Positions 35,871 to 47,700 of a stretch of 64,000 bases of DNA are shown piece after piece. Source of the stretch: Eudorina sp. 2006-703-Eu-15 (lineage: Eukaryota; Chlorophyta; Chlorophyceae; Chlamydomonadales; Volvocaceae); NCBI GenBank assembly GCA_003117195.1, contig BDSI01000212.1, positions 40,581 through 104,580 on the forward strand, read 5' to 3'. Each line of letters opens with the position of its first letter. Within the stretch, counting starts at the first letter, position 1. Below the pieces are notes generated by a model. The model saw only the letters and a list, made by a program, of their open reading frames with translations. It made no database searches and had not been told where the DNA came from. The position numbers and the translations under genes were made by a program.

Positions 35871-38800
35871 ATGGCGGGCTGGCGCACACTTGGTGTACGG
35901 CAACTGGCAGTAGCTGTACTGGCCGCCTGGTTGGGCTTGATCACGGCCACGCAGGCGCTCCCGTCCCGCCCATCCGCAACAGCCGGCGAGGAAATGGCCG
36001 GCAGCAGCGACCGGCTCCGCGGCGGGGAGAGCACTGCGCGGACCTTGCTGCAGGGAGGTGCCAACTGTCCGCGCCCTCAGGTAGGCGGTTGGCGGGGTAG
36101 GCGGGGCCAGGCGGAGCGCCGCCTCGGGCCAGCAACTGCCCATGAAACCTCGATCGCGTCTTCACAGATCACAGTGCGCAGTGCAGTAGGCCTCGGTTGG
36201 CACCCACGGCCCACGCGCGGCTGTGCGCTGCAACCCGCTTCAAATCACGCCATCGGTAACACGCTGATATCGGCAGCGCAGGCGAGGGGCCCAGCTGGCA
36301 GGGGGATCGAACCTCAGCCCCATCAGCCCCGCAAGACCGTGCCGGCGTGGCGGTCGGGTGACCATGCCGCGGGACCCAGGTCTCATCAGGTCATCACCCT
36401 GGGCATGTGGCGAGGAGGCCTTGGCTATCATCTACGCACCGACGCCCACCGGCCAGCTGCACTTGCCTGACCCCTTCACCGCGCTCCGAAACCGAACCTG
36501 ACCCCCCAGCCCTAATCCCGCCCAACCCCAACCCCAACCCCAACCCGAAACTCACTCATGAAACCCTTATCCAATCCAGGTGGACATGAGCAAGGACCGC
36601 TACCAGTGCGTCGTGTGGCGGAAGGCCTGCATCGACCAGAACGTCATAGTGTCGTACGATCCTGACGTACACCCCACCACCTCGATGGGCACGCTGCCCA
36701 CGCTGAACGTGACGGACATCATGTACAACATACCCTCCAAGTACGTACGTACGTATGTACGGCCTTGCGTGTCACGGGCTATGTCGCGCTACAGGCTGGT
36801 CGCTGGTCGTGTGACGACTGGGCTTCCGCCCTCGCGTCTGTGCACGTGAGCGATACCAATTGCGGACTCCCTACTGCAGATGCGTGTGTGCGCCAAGAAG
36901 TAGTCCATCGCTGCCATCGGGTCGTCCGCATACCTCGACATGCGACCGCCCTTGTCACCGATGAAATCCTGGGATGCCCAGGGTTTTTCTTTTTTGGGCG
37001 GGGCCCCAGCGCGTAGCGCGTTCGGGGGGCCCCGCCCCCTAGGATTGCCCATGTCCGTGTGTCCCTGTGTCCGTGTGTCCCTGTGTCCGTGTGGCCCTGT
37101 GTCCGTGTGTCCGTGTGTCCGGTAACGGCAAAACGTTCATTATCCGCTAAACTAATTCGCTATGTTTGTCATATTAATTGTCCTCTATTGCAAGGTAACT
37201 TTGGTTTGGCTGAAAAAAATTCTTTGCGCACAAACGGTCAAAGTAAAGCTCCGCGGTCCCCATGGACCCGAGTCGACATCCACCCAACGCCTCTCGCGCT
37301 CATATTTGTTGCAACGGGTGCCGCGTGATGAATACTTGAATTAGGAATGGGCGGCGCGTGCTAAATTGAACTTCGATAGTGTTCTGATGTTTGAACAGAT
37401 ACCACCAACATCAAGATTTGCCTTTCTGTCTTGCCAGATGAATACAATTCAACAATATGTACTGAAGCAAAGTTTCGAGATGCAAAGGGATAGCGTACCG
37501 AGTGCCAACGAGTTCTCCAGTTCCGATGGCCCAAAGTCCGGGTCTCACCGCGGCCTTTTCGCACCCTGTTTTTGCCTTACATTTGCTATGTAACTATTGA
37601 TAGCAAACTTTAGAGGTTCACGTCTGCTGCGGGCGTGCAACTGAAGGGTTGCATGCCTGCTGACGGACCAAACAACTACAGTTTCACGGCAAAACAAGGA
37701 TGCTTCAAGCTTGCTTTGTGATCATCTGCTTGACAGACGGATGTGGTAGTGCAGAGGCGACCATAGTGCCGATACGGTGACCGCCGTCGCCGGCGGCGCG
37801 TACTGCAGGATGGTTTCGGGGCTGCCGACGTGTTTGGGCTTGGTGAATCTATGCACGCCAATCCACCTTCAACATCAACGACACCCCCAATGGTAACCTT
37901 TCACTCTCTCACACTGTTGCGCGGTAATAGAGTTTTCGTTCTAAAGCAAGCGGCCTGTACGGATTTTAGGGGGCCCCGCCCTTTTCCGGCTTCGAGGAAG
38001 CCGACCCCTACTTGTCACCTCACAACCAGCTGCCGTACATCTTTCCCTGCCTGCCGTACATTTTGTCATCCCGCCACGTCATCTCGCGTGTACGGCACGG
38101 CCCGCAGGTACGGTATTGGAGACCGGTACCGCAAGGGCTCGGCGCTGCGCTTCCCGCCGCTGTACGTGCGGCCCAGCAATGACATGGAGGAGGAGGAGGA
38201 GCTGCGGGTGCGGACCGGGGAGGAGGCGCCAGGGGGGGTAGGGAGGGGCAAACTGTTCGGCGAGAGGATCTGGGTGATGACCCCGAGCGCGGGTCCATCA
38301 CCCGAGTGATACTACTAAATGACGGGAAGGCGAAATTACGGCAAGAGGCATGAGGAAGGCGAAGTATTTCGGCAAGGGGCATGAGGGTGACGGGATTGGG
38401 GCAAGACCTGTTACCCGGTGGTCGCGTAGATTCGGCGCGGAGGCATCGTTGCACAGCGATGGACTGCGCGCGTGCAATCGTCAGCTATGGCAACAGAAGC
38501 GTCCATACCAGGGATTGCTGAGGATCTGCCGCAGTGCTCGGCCAGCGGGGTTCACCGCCCCGGCGGAGTGGAGATAGACCGGTGGCCATTGCCGGCCCAG
38601 GTGGGGGTAGTTGACGCACACCAACTGTTACCTACCAGTCGAAGGATCGTGCTCGATCCCTGTAGGATAGGGCCGAACCCACAGGGCGCGTTCCATGGCA
38701 GTGGATCCGTCAGGGACGGCCGTGCTTAGGTTTGCGGAATTTCCCCAATACAGTATCCTCCAGTGGGGTCGTGCGGCCGGGCCTGCCAGCTTGCCTGCCT

Positions 38801-41800
38801 GCCTGCGTGCCTGCCTGCTCCACACACACCGACCCCCGCAGAACCCGGTCTTCTCCAACTGCACGCTGCCCATGCTGCTGTACGCCCACTACCCGTACAA
38901 CGCCGCGGAGACGTACCGATACATCTTCGAGAAGCTTGTGACGCTGCAGGAGGTGGGTCTGGGTCAGGGTCTCATCGGATCAACGTCGCGGGGCGGCAGG
39001 GGGCGCGGGCCATGGCGTTGGACGAGTCGGGGCTGTGTCGGTCCTTGTGGTGGGCTTGTAGTGGGAAGGGCGTCGGCACGCGATGAACTGCATGGCAAGG
39101 TCAAACAACCTGAATTATTAAACTCGTGCAGTCTGCAAGCAGCAATCGAACCTTGCAGGGTTGCAGTTTGCTTGCTTCCCTGGCCTACGGCCACCGTATA
39201 TACACATGCAGCTGCCGCGGGGCATTGCACACCATGGCCTGGCGACTCTCCGCCACCTCCCACCCTCCCCTCTCGGATCGACCTCGCGGGGTGGTCTGGA
39301 CTCCGTGGCGCCCCGGCATCGCGTTGCCGGGGGGCGCTTTCCCGCGGCCGAGGGTGGTGACTTCCAACCCTGTCCCCCAATACACACCCTGGGTTCGTTC
39401 CTGGGTTTGGTGTTTCGTTTCTTTTTTCTATCCCACCACACACACACCCCACACACACCACACCCACCCCCCACACACACCGACAGGCGGGTTTCTTCAA
39501 CCGCCATGTGACTTTGGTGCCCGGAGTGCCGCCGGGGACGAAGGTGCCAACGTACACGAAGTTCTGGTGCGTCGGCCTGGGTGCGCGGCCGCTTTTGCGA
39601 CGACATGATGGCGGGGGGCCGGGACAGGGCAGACGGATGCACGGACGGATGCACGGACGGACGGGAGGCCCTGCTGCGGCCCATTATGGGCAGGCAGCTT
39701 TCTCCTTCAGAGCAAATCACTTAGAAGACACCTAGTAAACTCCCTTGGTTGGGGTTCGTCTGTTTGTTAATCACCCGTGTGTATCAGTTAGTACGACGTT
39801 AGTACAATTCTTGGAAAGGGGGGTGGCCCGGCCACGTGAATCCTTGGAAAGGGGGGTGGCCCGGGCACGTGCGGCGTCGCGTTGTCATGGGGTCAGGGAG
39901 AGCCCGCATGGGGTGCGAGGGGGAACACGCCGTGTGCACGCCGTAAAAAGGTAATGCCCTGACAGAGCAACGAAGCGATCAGAGTGTTGGGTGGGCGGAT
40001 CGCTAGGTTACGACACCAGCGTGACTGGGCGGCGGCGTGGCCCGTGTAAGTTAGTCGGCGTGCTGCCTGTACGACAACAGGTACAACTCGCTTTCCGATC
40101 GCGGCGTGGTCTCTCTGTCGGAGCTGTCGTCCCGGCGGGCCACCGACACGCCCGCCAACGCGACGTGGGAGGGCACCCACGTGCGCTGCTTCGAACAGGT
40201 GGTGGGCTGTCGTATCCGGTACGACGGGTACGGCCTGCGCTTCTACAACGCCGGCCAGCACGTCGTCAGGTGCGGCGGCGGCGGAAGTGACGACGAGGGT
40301 GGGGAGGGCTAGGCGGCACCGCACTCGCATCGCGCTGCGGCACTGCCATTCAACTGATTGCGCTACGCTGCCGAGAGCCGGGGGTTGGGCTGCGGCGGTT
40401 GCATGGCGCGGCTGCGCGGCCTGTAGGGATGTACGAATTGTTATCATGTTATGGTGCCAGGCTGCCCTCATCATCCGGGCTTGCATCCCGACGTGCTCTC
40501 ACTTCCTCTCCTCCGCTTCATACTACTACTACTGCTTCTTACTACTTCTGCTGCCCCTGCCCGCTGGCGCAGACACTACATGCCGCACTACCTGGCGCAG
40601 GCGGCGTCCTTCGAGCAGAAGCTCCTTGAGAAGCAGGTGTGCGGGGAGGAGAGGGAAGGGGGCAAGGGGTGGGTGGCTCCTCCTTGGCTCCAGGGTGGCA
40701 CCCGCATGACTGCTCGCTGGCCCGAGGCCCGAGGCTGGTCAGATCAGGCCCGCGGCATGGATTGGATGCCTGCTCGCCATTACGGGTTTGTTGGTTGGTT
40801 GGTAGGTAAGGATCTCCGCATAGCAACCGGCCCTCCCCTTCCGCCCATCCCCCTTGCGGCCCTCACTCCCCCCTGGACCAGATCCGCCTGCCCAACGACC
40901 CGTCCGTGCTCACCGTCGTCTTCATCAGCCGCACTCCCCACCAGTCCGCCGTGGGTCGGACCATCCTGAACGAGGCGGAGATGATCCAGCAGTGCAACAA
41001 CGCGCAGCCCGGGGACCTGCCGCCCGTCGAGTGGGGGGTGCCGTACAGAAAGTACTACTGCTTCGCGCACGTGTTCGGGGAGAACCAGCTGATGGACGTC
41101 TGGCTCATGCGACAGGTGGGCTGCGTGGTGCGTGGCGGAGGGCGGGCGGGCGGGCCTTATCAACTCCGTCGGAGCGAGCGGGAAGGGTGAGGTTGTGTCG
41201 GGGGGCCCACTGTGCGATATGATGCACGCACCGATGAACCCATTCCTCCTTCCCTCCCTTTCTCGTGTCAATCACGACAGGGAAACCGCGGAACAGCACC
41301 AAACCGATACCACCCCTCCCCTCCCCTCCCGCCCTCCCTCGCTCCGCAAGGTGGATGCCATCCTGGGCATGCACGGCGCCGGCCTCACCAACTCGCTCTA
41401 CATGAAGCCCGGCGGTGCCGTCATCGAGCTGCGGCCCTTCGGCTTCAGCGGCCGCGAGTCGTGGGCCAACCGCTACGCGCGCTTCAAGACGAGCAGCCTG
41501 CGGGAGCTGCCCTGGAACGTGTTCTGGTTCGGGGTGGACACGTTCAACGCGAGCTTGTCGGAGCCGGGTGTCTTCGAGAAGGAGGACAAGCCGCAGTACT
41601 CCAAGTTCCGGGTGCGTGGTTGGGGGCGAGGGGGATGCGACTGCAGGCGGTTACACAGGGGGCTTTCGCCGGGCCTGGGGATGTGTTTAGATAAGAGACC
41701 CGCCCGACCCAAACCAAGCACGATAATACTTAACCCCGCCCCCATGTGTGTGTGCCAGTGTGTGTATGTGTGTAATGAGAAGCCCGCCCTGTGTGTGTAT

Positions 41801-42765
41801 GTGTGTGTAGTGAGAAGCCCGCCCTGTGTGTGTATGTGTGTGTGTGCATGGCTAGGACTGGTTTTAACGGTCAGGTACACTCGTGGCGGTGCAGGCCTCA
41901 GTCGCGTTACAAGAGTCCACGCGCGCGAAATATTAGCCTTGGATCTCGACTTGCCGATTGCCCTTGCCCTCAAGTGGGTTGGCACCCCATGCCAGCTCCA
42001 GATCGCTCGAGGTTCTTGACCCCCACGAGTCCAATGGAGTTTCTGGACCCAGACTGGCCCCGAACGGCCTACGGAGGCCGGATACCGAACCCAGACGGGC
42101 TCTCCCGGACGCCATATCCCATATGTTCTGCGTGCAGACGATCAAGGCCCGCGACCGTCACGTGCACCTCACCTGGGCCGCCTTCCGCAACCAGCTGCTC
42201 AACATCGCAGCCGTGGCGCGGACGTTCGACCGGTACATGTCGCTGCGCCTCAGCGGGGCGTACTACATCACGGACGATGTACAGCAGGTACGTTGTCGTC
42301 GTACGATTGCACGGCACGCAACTCTAGGGCGGTCCTGCCGCCGACGCCCGCGCTTCATCTGGGACCAGGTCTGGATTCTTGTTTTTTGGGGATTGGCGGC
42401 AGTGCCAGCGACGAGGTCCGATGCTGTCCATGCGCACCTGTGTCTCTGTCTCCCGTGACTTGTTCTAGTGGCTGACTGAGGTTGCTGATTAGCCGACCAA
42501 CGCTGCTTGGTTTCGGAGCGGAGACTGTCAGAGGACCATGTATCGGGAATCGCTGTCGAGGGCCCTCATCCTCGCCCTCGCCCTCGCCCTCCTGCGGCAC
42601 CTGATCATTCAGGCGGAGCTGCCGGGCAACGACCCCCACGTGGACAAGAACCGACAGAGGAACTTCACGTACCCGGAAATGGAGCGGGAGCGCATCCTGC
42701 AAATGCCGATATCGCACGAAAATCTCAGAATACGAACCACGCCGGACAGCGTCCAGCAGGCTTGA
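35871..42765 (+). CDS. Glycosyltransferase family 61 protein (11 exons)
   Basis: Exons are 35871-36080, 36580-36740, 38108-38237, 38842-38952, 39487-39566, 40081-40269, 40573-40636, 40882-41115, 41351-41611, 42138-42287 and 42613-42765. All phases agree, giving 580 residues. Residues about 10-30 are a hydrophobic signal peptide or type II anchor. The family is identified by GMHGAGLTNSLYMKPGG (about 399-415) with VIELRPFGF just after, the GT61 (DUF563) signature found in plant xylosyl/arabinosyl transferases and in the EOGT and POMGNT2 enzymes. These are Golgi or ER enzymes that add sugars to protein or polysaccharide using nucleotide sugars; the sugar here cannot be told. NVT, NCT and NAT sequons occur upstream, as expected of a lumenal protein. 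The last acceptor, CATTCAG at 42612, follows a long pyrimidine run and is preferred over an upstream ATG that would add an odd hydrophobic stretch. A TGTAA about 65 nt after the stop is a likely poly(A) signal. Confidence 0.85.
36996..37037. repeat. Perfect 12-bp GC-rich hairpin
   Basis: GGGCGGGGCCCC at 36996-37007 pairs with GGGGCCCCGCCC at 37026-37037; the loop holds a further GCGC-GTA-GCGC hairpin. It lies in intron 2 of the glycosyltransferase gene. One arm recurs as GGGGGCCCCGCCC at 37969-37981, about 930 bp away. Confidence 0.85.
37049..37121. repeat. TGTCCGTG/TGTCCCTG tandem repeat
   Basis: Alternating CCGTGTGTCCCTGTGT units of about 12 bp in intron 2 of the glycosyltransferase gene. 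Simple repeat. Confidence 0.85.
39810..39871. repeat. Direct repeat of ~29 bp
   Basis: Two copies of CTTGGAAAGGGGGGTGGCCC plus nine more bases, 33 bp apart, in intron 5 of the glycosyltransferase gene. Confidence 0.85.
41740..41860. repeat. GT-rich minisatellite
   Basis: Roughly three units of about 40-45 bp combining TGTGTGTATGTGTGT with GAGAAGCCCGCCC, in intron 9 of the glycosyltransferase gene. Confidence 0.85.
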
Positions 42766-44720
42766 GCCCCTCCATCACACAGGCAGGCCCGAAATAAAGC
42801 GCGCGAGTGCGCAGTGGCAGCGGGGCGGGGTGTAAGGCCAGGCAAGGCAGGGCATCCTGGTGGGAGGGACGGATGCCCTACCCTCCAGCGATAAAGACTA
42901 AGGTTTGGCGTGGGCCGTGGCGGCAGGAAAGGATGGAAAGAGCGCCCCAGGACCCATCGGTCCATGCGGGGAGCTGATTTCCGGTCTGTTGCATGTAGGA
43001 CCCTCCAAGCGGAGACCGGGGTTGAGCGCGGGCGTGGTGGCAATAACAACGCGGTGTGTGGGGGGGCTACTGCTGTATGTGAGCGCGCTGGGGAGCGTGG
43101 CGAGGCGGCTTCAGACAGACGGACACGTGTGGTGCGCTGTGCGTGGCCGGAACGCAATCATTCTAAGATTATGCGTGCGTGCGCGAGGGCGCGACCCGTC
43201 TATGTAGATACGCACGGGCCCCCCTGCTGAACACATGGTGCGTGAAATATATGGCGGGTTGTGTGGGTGGTCTGGGAACGGACTGTAAGGGTTGTGTGGG
43301 TGGTCTGGGAACGGACTGTGAGGCTCTTGCGTGAGTGACCTGCATGTTGCGCGTGTTGGCGGCCCCGGTGGCTGCGTGTGCTGGGGAATGCCGCACCAAG
43401 TACGCGCGCTACGGGCATACCTTGGTCCTGTCAATGGACGTTATTAGGTTGTTTGTTACTTGTTGATTGGGTAAGCAGCGTGCTGATGGTTGACGTGACT
43501 CGGGATTTTTCTGACAAAGTGGTCCTTGAAGTTAATGGGCTAGGTGCGAGGACATGTACAGAACCCTTATAGCGTCATTATTTATAGGAATATTTGCAGT
43601 AGAGTGTGTTACCTGCTGTGCGTGCGCTCCTAATTCTGAGGCAAGCGGGGAGCGTTTCTGCGTGGTCTGCCGGCGTTGGGTTTCGGTGCGGGCGAAGGAA
43701 CTCGGTGTTGGCCCCAAGAGGGCCCAACGCTGTCACGGGTCGTCAGGCGTTAGTGGTTCCAGCAGGGCGATGCCCCAAAGATGCTGGCAGAGGCTGGGAA
43801 GGTGTTAGCTGCTCTGGGCGACTTGTGCGATGAAAGACTGTGCGTATAGCCTCGTTGCAGGTTGGGGTTTCACGCCAGCAACTCACGCACTTTGCGCGCA
43901 ACGTGCATGCACGACAGTGAGGAACATGCTATGTGCATAGGCCAGACATTCCGTGGGGACATGAGGGACATGCACCACGAGATCAAAAGCCTTGTAAACG
44001 TATTACGACGTATTTGAATGGCCCATGGGTCCGGCGGCAGCAACTGTCACAGTTGCCTTCTTTATCACACGACCGCGCTTCATCAGCAAAGCACAGAGCG
44101 ACGCAATAACAGCATGTGCGCTGTGGATGAAGAGCATCACCAACAGGAGTGATGCATAAACGCGTGTGAGATGTGTGGGACTGGGGGTGTTTGCCCAAAA
44201 CCCCCCGACTGTGGCCGCCTTTGACTGTGCGCGATTTTGGAGTTAAGAGAGCGTTTATTTATGCCACAAGTACAACAACCTAGTTTGGAAGTAAGTACAT
44301 TTCGGGAAAGAATGCCGCTGCCGTAAATATCTGTGATTTCAAACTACCTTATTAGCTGTAAACTTCATCGCTTGCAACCCGGCACCCACGACACCATACC
44401 TATAAGGTGGCATAGGACCGAACTGGGACCCCTTTGGTGTTTGGTCAACGGATTGACTTCAACGAGCTATTAGCAGTACAACGCGTCATGACACACCACT
44501 CACCTTTCATATGAATTCTTTTTATTACCTACTGTGTGCTCCCTGTTACCTCTTAGGATCATTGTTAACTTCCTCCCACATTCTATATTGTTTTTGACGT
44601 TCGTCGACAGCTTTCCAAGAATGCGACGCCTCAGGGTGAATATTAGATCATATTATGGCTGTTAAAGCATGTTAGGTTCGGGGCATCCCGAACCGACGCC
44701 TGGCGCAGCTCAAAAACGAA
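42766..44720. other. Intergenic, no gene accepted
   Basis: Holds the 3' flank of the glycosyltransferase (TGTAA near 42832) and the promoter region of the next gene. It includes a 33-bp direct repeat. A short frame at 43554 has a hydrophobic start and several cysteines but no splice context. Confidence 0.45.
43256..43320. repeat. 33-bp direct repeat
   Basis: Two adjacent copies of GGGTTGTGTGGGTGGTCTGG plus thirteen bases. Confidence 0.9.
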
Positions 44721-47700
44721 ATGGGAGACCGGCAGCAGGTCCCAGCCCAGGGCCAGCGCCGCTCCGGGTCTGCTTCCATAGGATTCAATCCAGGTTTAAG
44801 TGGTCGAGGCCCTACATATGAGCGTGTCCAGCGGCTACTAGAGGAACGGCGTGCTCGTGCCCAGGCACGGTCATCGGCACGCTCACAGCTGGATGACCAT
44901 GAAGGTGGATTTCCCTAACTTTCAAACATGGTTGTTGTTTTGCAATGAATGTATCTGAGCATCTCACTGGCTCGTAATCCCTCGGCACTGCTCCGTTGCA
45001 CAGCCTCCGGTCCTGGCCCGCAAGAGCGACAGGGCCGACCTTTCAAGTTGCCCGACAGTGATGATAGTTTTGAGTTCGACCGTCCACCTCATGCGTCTGA
45101 GGGAGGTGTCAGCGAATCTCAACCCGAGCATGCATCTGGTGCTCGGGCGCTTGATCAGCAGCGGAGTGACATCAGCAGCGTCTACGCGCAGGGAACCAGG
45201 CAGCAGCCGTCGGAGCATTTCGGCGAGGAGGACGAAGCGGAAGACGACGATTACTATGACAGACTGGAGCAGGCAGCCCCTGAGCCCATGCGTCGCCAGA
45301 CCTCCATGCAGTACGGACAGCATTATCCGGCTGATGTGGACGACGAGGATGATCGCTACGATGCGCGGGATACCCGGCGACAGCCGGGAACTGCCCCACG
45401 GCCTGACGACGGCAGCTCTGACGGAGCCACGTTAGCAGAGCTTGAGCAAATGCTCAACCAAACCATCCAGCAGTTCAACATCGAGGAGATGCGGGTTCCA
45501 ACGTCGAAGGACATGGCCTTTGGCATGGCGCATGGCGACGGGCCCTTTGACATCTCAGACATATGGGCCGTGGACTCACAGCCCAGCGGCTCACAGGTCA
45601 GCGCGTCACAGCGGCCGGGACGATCGGAAGGCGGCGCCTCAAGGGGTAAGATGGCTGAGGGATTCTGCGAGTTGGGTTCTCACTCTACGGGACATAGTCG
45701 GGTTTGACAGACGGCAGCAGCAGGTATTGCGGAATGGCACCACCGTGTCATCGTACGTCGGTAGGGTCTCCCGTAACGTATGCTGCTCGTTGCGTGATTC
45801 TCGGATGAGGCTTTGCCTAAAGCCCAGCATCATGTGGTGAAGGCGTAAGGTCCTGGCCTGCGCGAATGCACATGCTGCCCCCTGCTATCAATCCGATGTG
45901 CGTCCCTCGCGTGCCGCGGGCGATCTGGTACCGCAGATGACGGACTGGAGGTCAATTCCTACTCGGGGACGTCATACGCACAGCAGGCGTCCCTTTCACC
46001 AGAGTCCTCTTACGCCAGCGGGCACGACGCGCAGCCGGCGCACACCACTGCGCGGGATCGGCCGCCGGCCGCCCGGCCTGGTAGCGCCCAGCCACGACTG
46101 CTATCTGGGCAGACTCGCCCGCACACGCCGCCCCCTCGGAGATCCCCGCGGCCGCAGCGTCATGTTCAGCAGCTGCCGCAGCAGCAACAACGACAGGCGG
46201 GCCTTGCCGCTCGGCTTGGCGGCCGGCTTCACTCGGCGGGGGGAGCGCTGGAAGGGTCGCGGCGGAATCCGCTGCTGCAGCAGTCGCAGCAGTCCCTGCT
46301 GGCGCGGCACGGGGCGCAGCACTCACAGGCGCACACGTCGCGGTTGGCCAAGGCACGGGGGCCCGAAGCTGAGCCCGCCATCCTGCGTCGGGACGGCACC
46401 CCGACGCGGGGGCGCGTCCCGGCACCCCAGAATAAGTAGGTCCTGGCTGGTAGCCTTTTGCGGCTTATCCTCCGGAAATCGTGACCCGTGGTTGCAAAGT
46501 AGGGCATGCACTTTGTCCGAATCGCACAACCTCTGCCTGTTGATATTGCTTACACTCGCCCCGTAAATAGTGTGTCCGAGTCCACATGGCTGTTGTGATC
46601 GTGGTGGGTCTGCGGCTTGCGGCCGTGATTTCTGCCGCGCAGGTCCATGCAGCCGCACATGTCTCCTCGCTTCAACCGGCCGCCGCGCCTGTCGCCGGGG
46701 CGGTTCGAGGATGCCAACGAGGGCTTCTCCTTCAAGCCCCAGATCAACCCCCGCAGCCGGGAAATCGCCGAGCGGTTGCTGCCTGTCGACAGGCAAGCAC
46801 GTCAGGCCAGCGCCCCGCAGTTGCACATGGCCCGTATATGCTTTTTTACAGCCATACGGTTGACCCTAGTCCCGTCTGCGCGTGCTGAGACGCGGCGTCG
46901 CTGTCATCGGACGATCTGTCAGGTTATTGACCCATCGCTGTGGATAGGAGACATGGGGAGGTTCTACAGCACAGGAGCCTGATCCGAGGGGGGCATTACG
47001 CTATTCTAGGCGAACCAATGGGGGCCGCTAGCGGTCCTGCGACCGCCACCGATGATGCGGCGACTCAATAGGCGAGCGGCACGTGTCCCTAGTGTCCATG
47101 GACCATTCCAATTTCATTGACGGCGGTTCTCTGATCGCAATGACCGGCGTGTGTCGTACCCCGATTGTGGGCTATCAAGGAAAGCTAGACCCACAAACGA
47201 ATCTCCTGGTGGGTCTTCCCCACTCCACGGCCTCTGCAGGGAGCGGCGCCTGGAGCAGCTGAGCCGGCCCCGCAACGACCGGCTGGAGCAGCGGTACCAA
47301 CAGGTCAGTCGCGCACCATCATCAGACAACTTGTTTAGTATTGCTCGGTGCAGGCCTTCCGCATTCCGGGGGGCGCACGAAACCAGGCACTTGCCGAATA
47401 ACTAGCGTCGTCTCAGCCACCCGCTGCTGGCGGTGCATGAGGGCGGACCGGAGGGGAACTGGTTGCCTCACTCCTGCAATCGGTTGGTTCTGTCTCTGCA
47501 GCTCCGGCAGGCGAAGGAGGAGGAGGAGCTGCGTGATTGCACGTTCCAGCCGCAAACGGGCCGGCCGCCCAGCGCACCCCGGCTCGGGGTCGACCAGCCT
47601 GTGCATGAGCGGCTGTACAACATCAAACCGGCATGGCAGCATAAACGGTAAGCCCGGCGGCCGGGCGGTTCCTCTCCTGGGCTTGGCCATCGCAGGAGTT

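Noticed and set aside
36940..36980. Reverse-transcriptase catalytic YADD in the minus frame at about 36950
   Set aside because: The flanking residues (MSR before, PMAAM after) lack the hydrophobic strands of the RT active site, and no other RT block is nearby.
43554..43808. Small secreted Cys-rich protein (hydrophobic N-terminus, CCACAP)
   Set aside because: Single short frame, no splice or homology support, and the composition changes abruptly after 40 codons.
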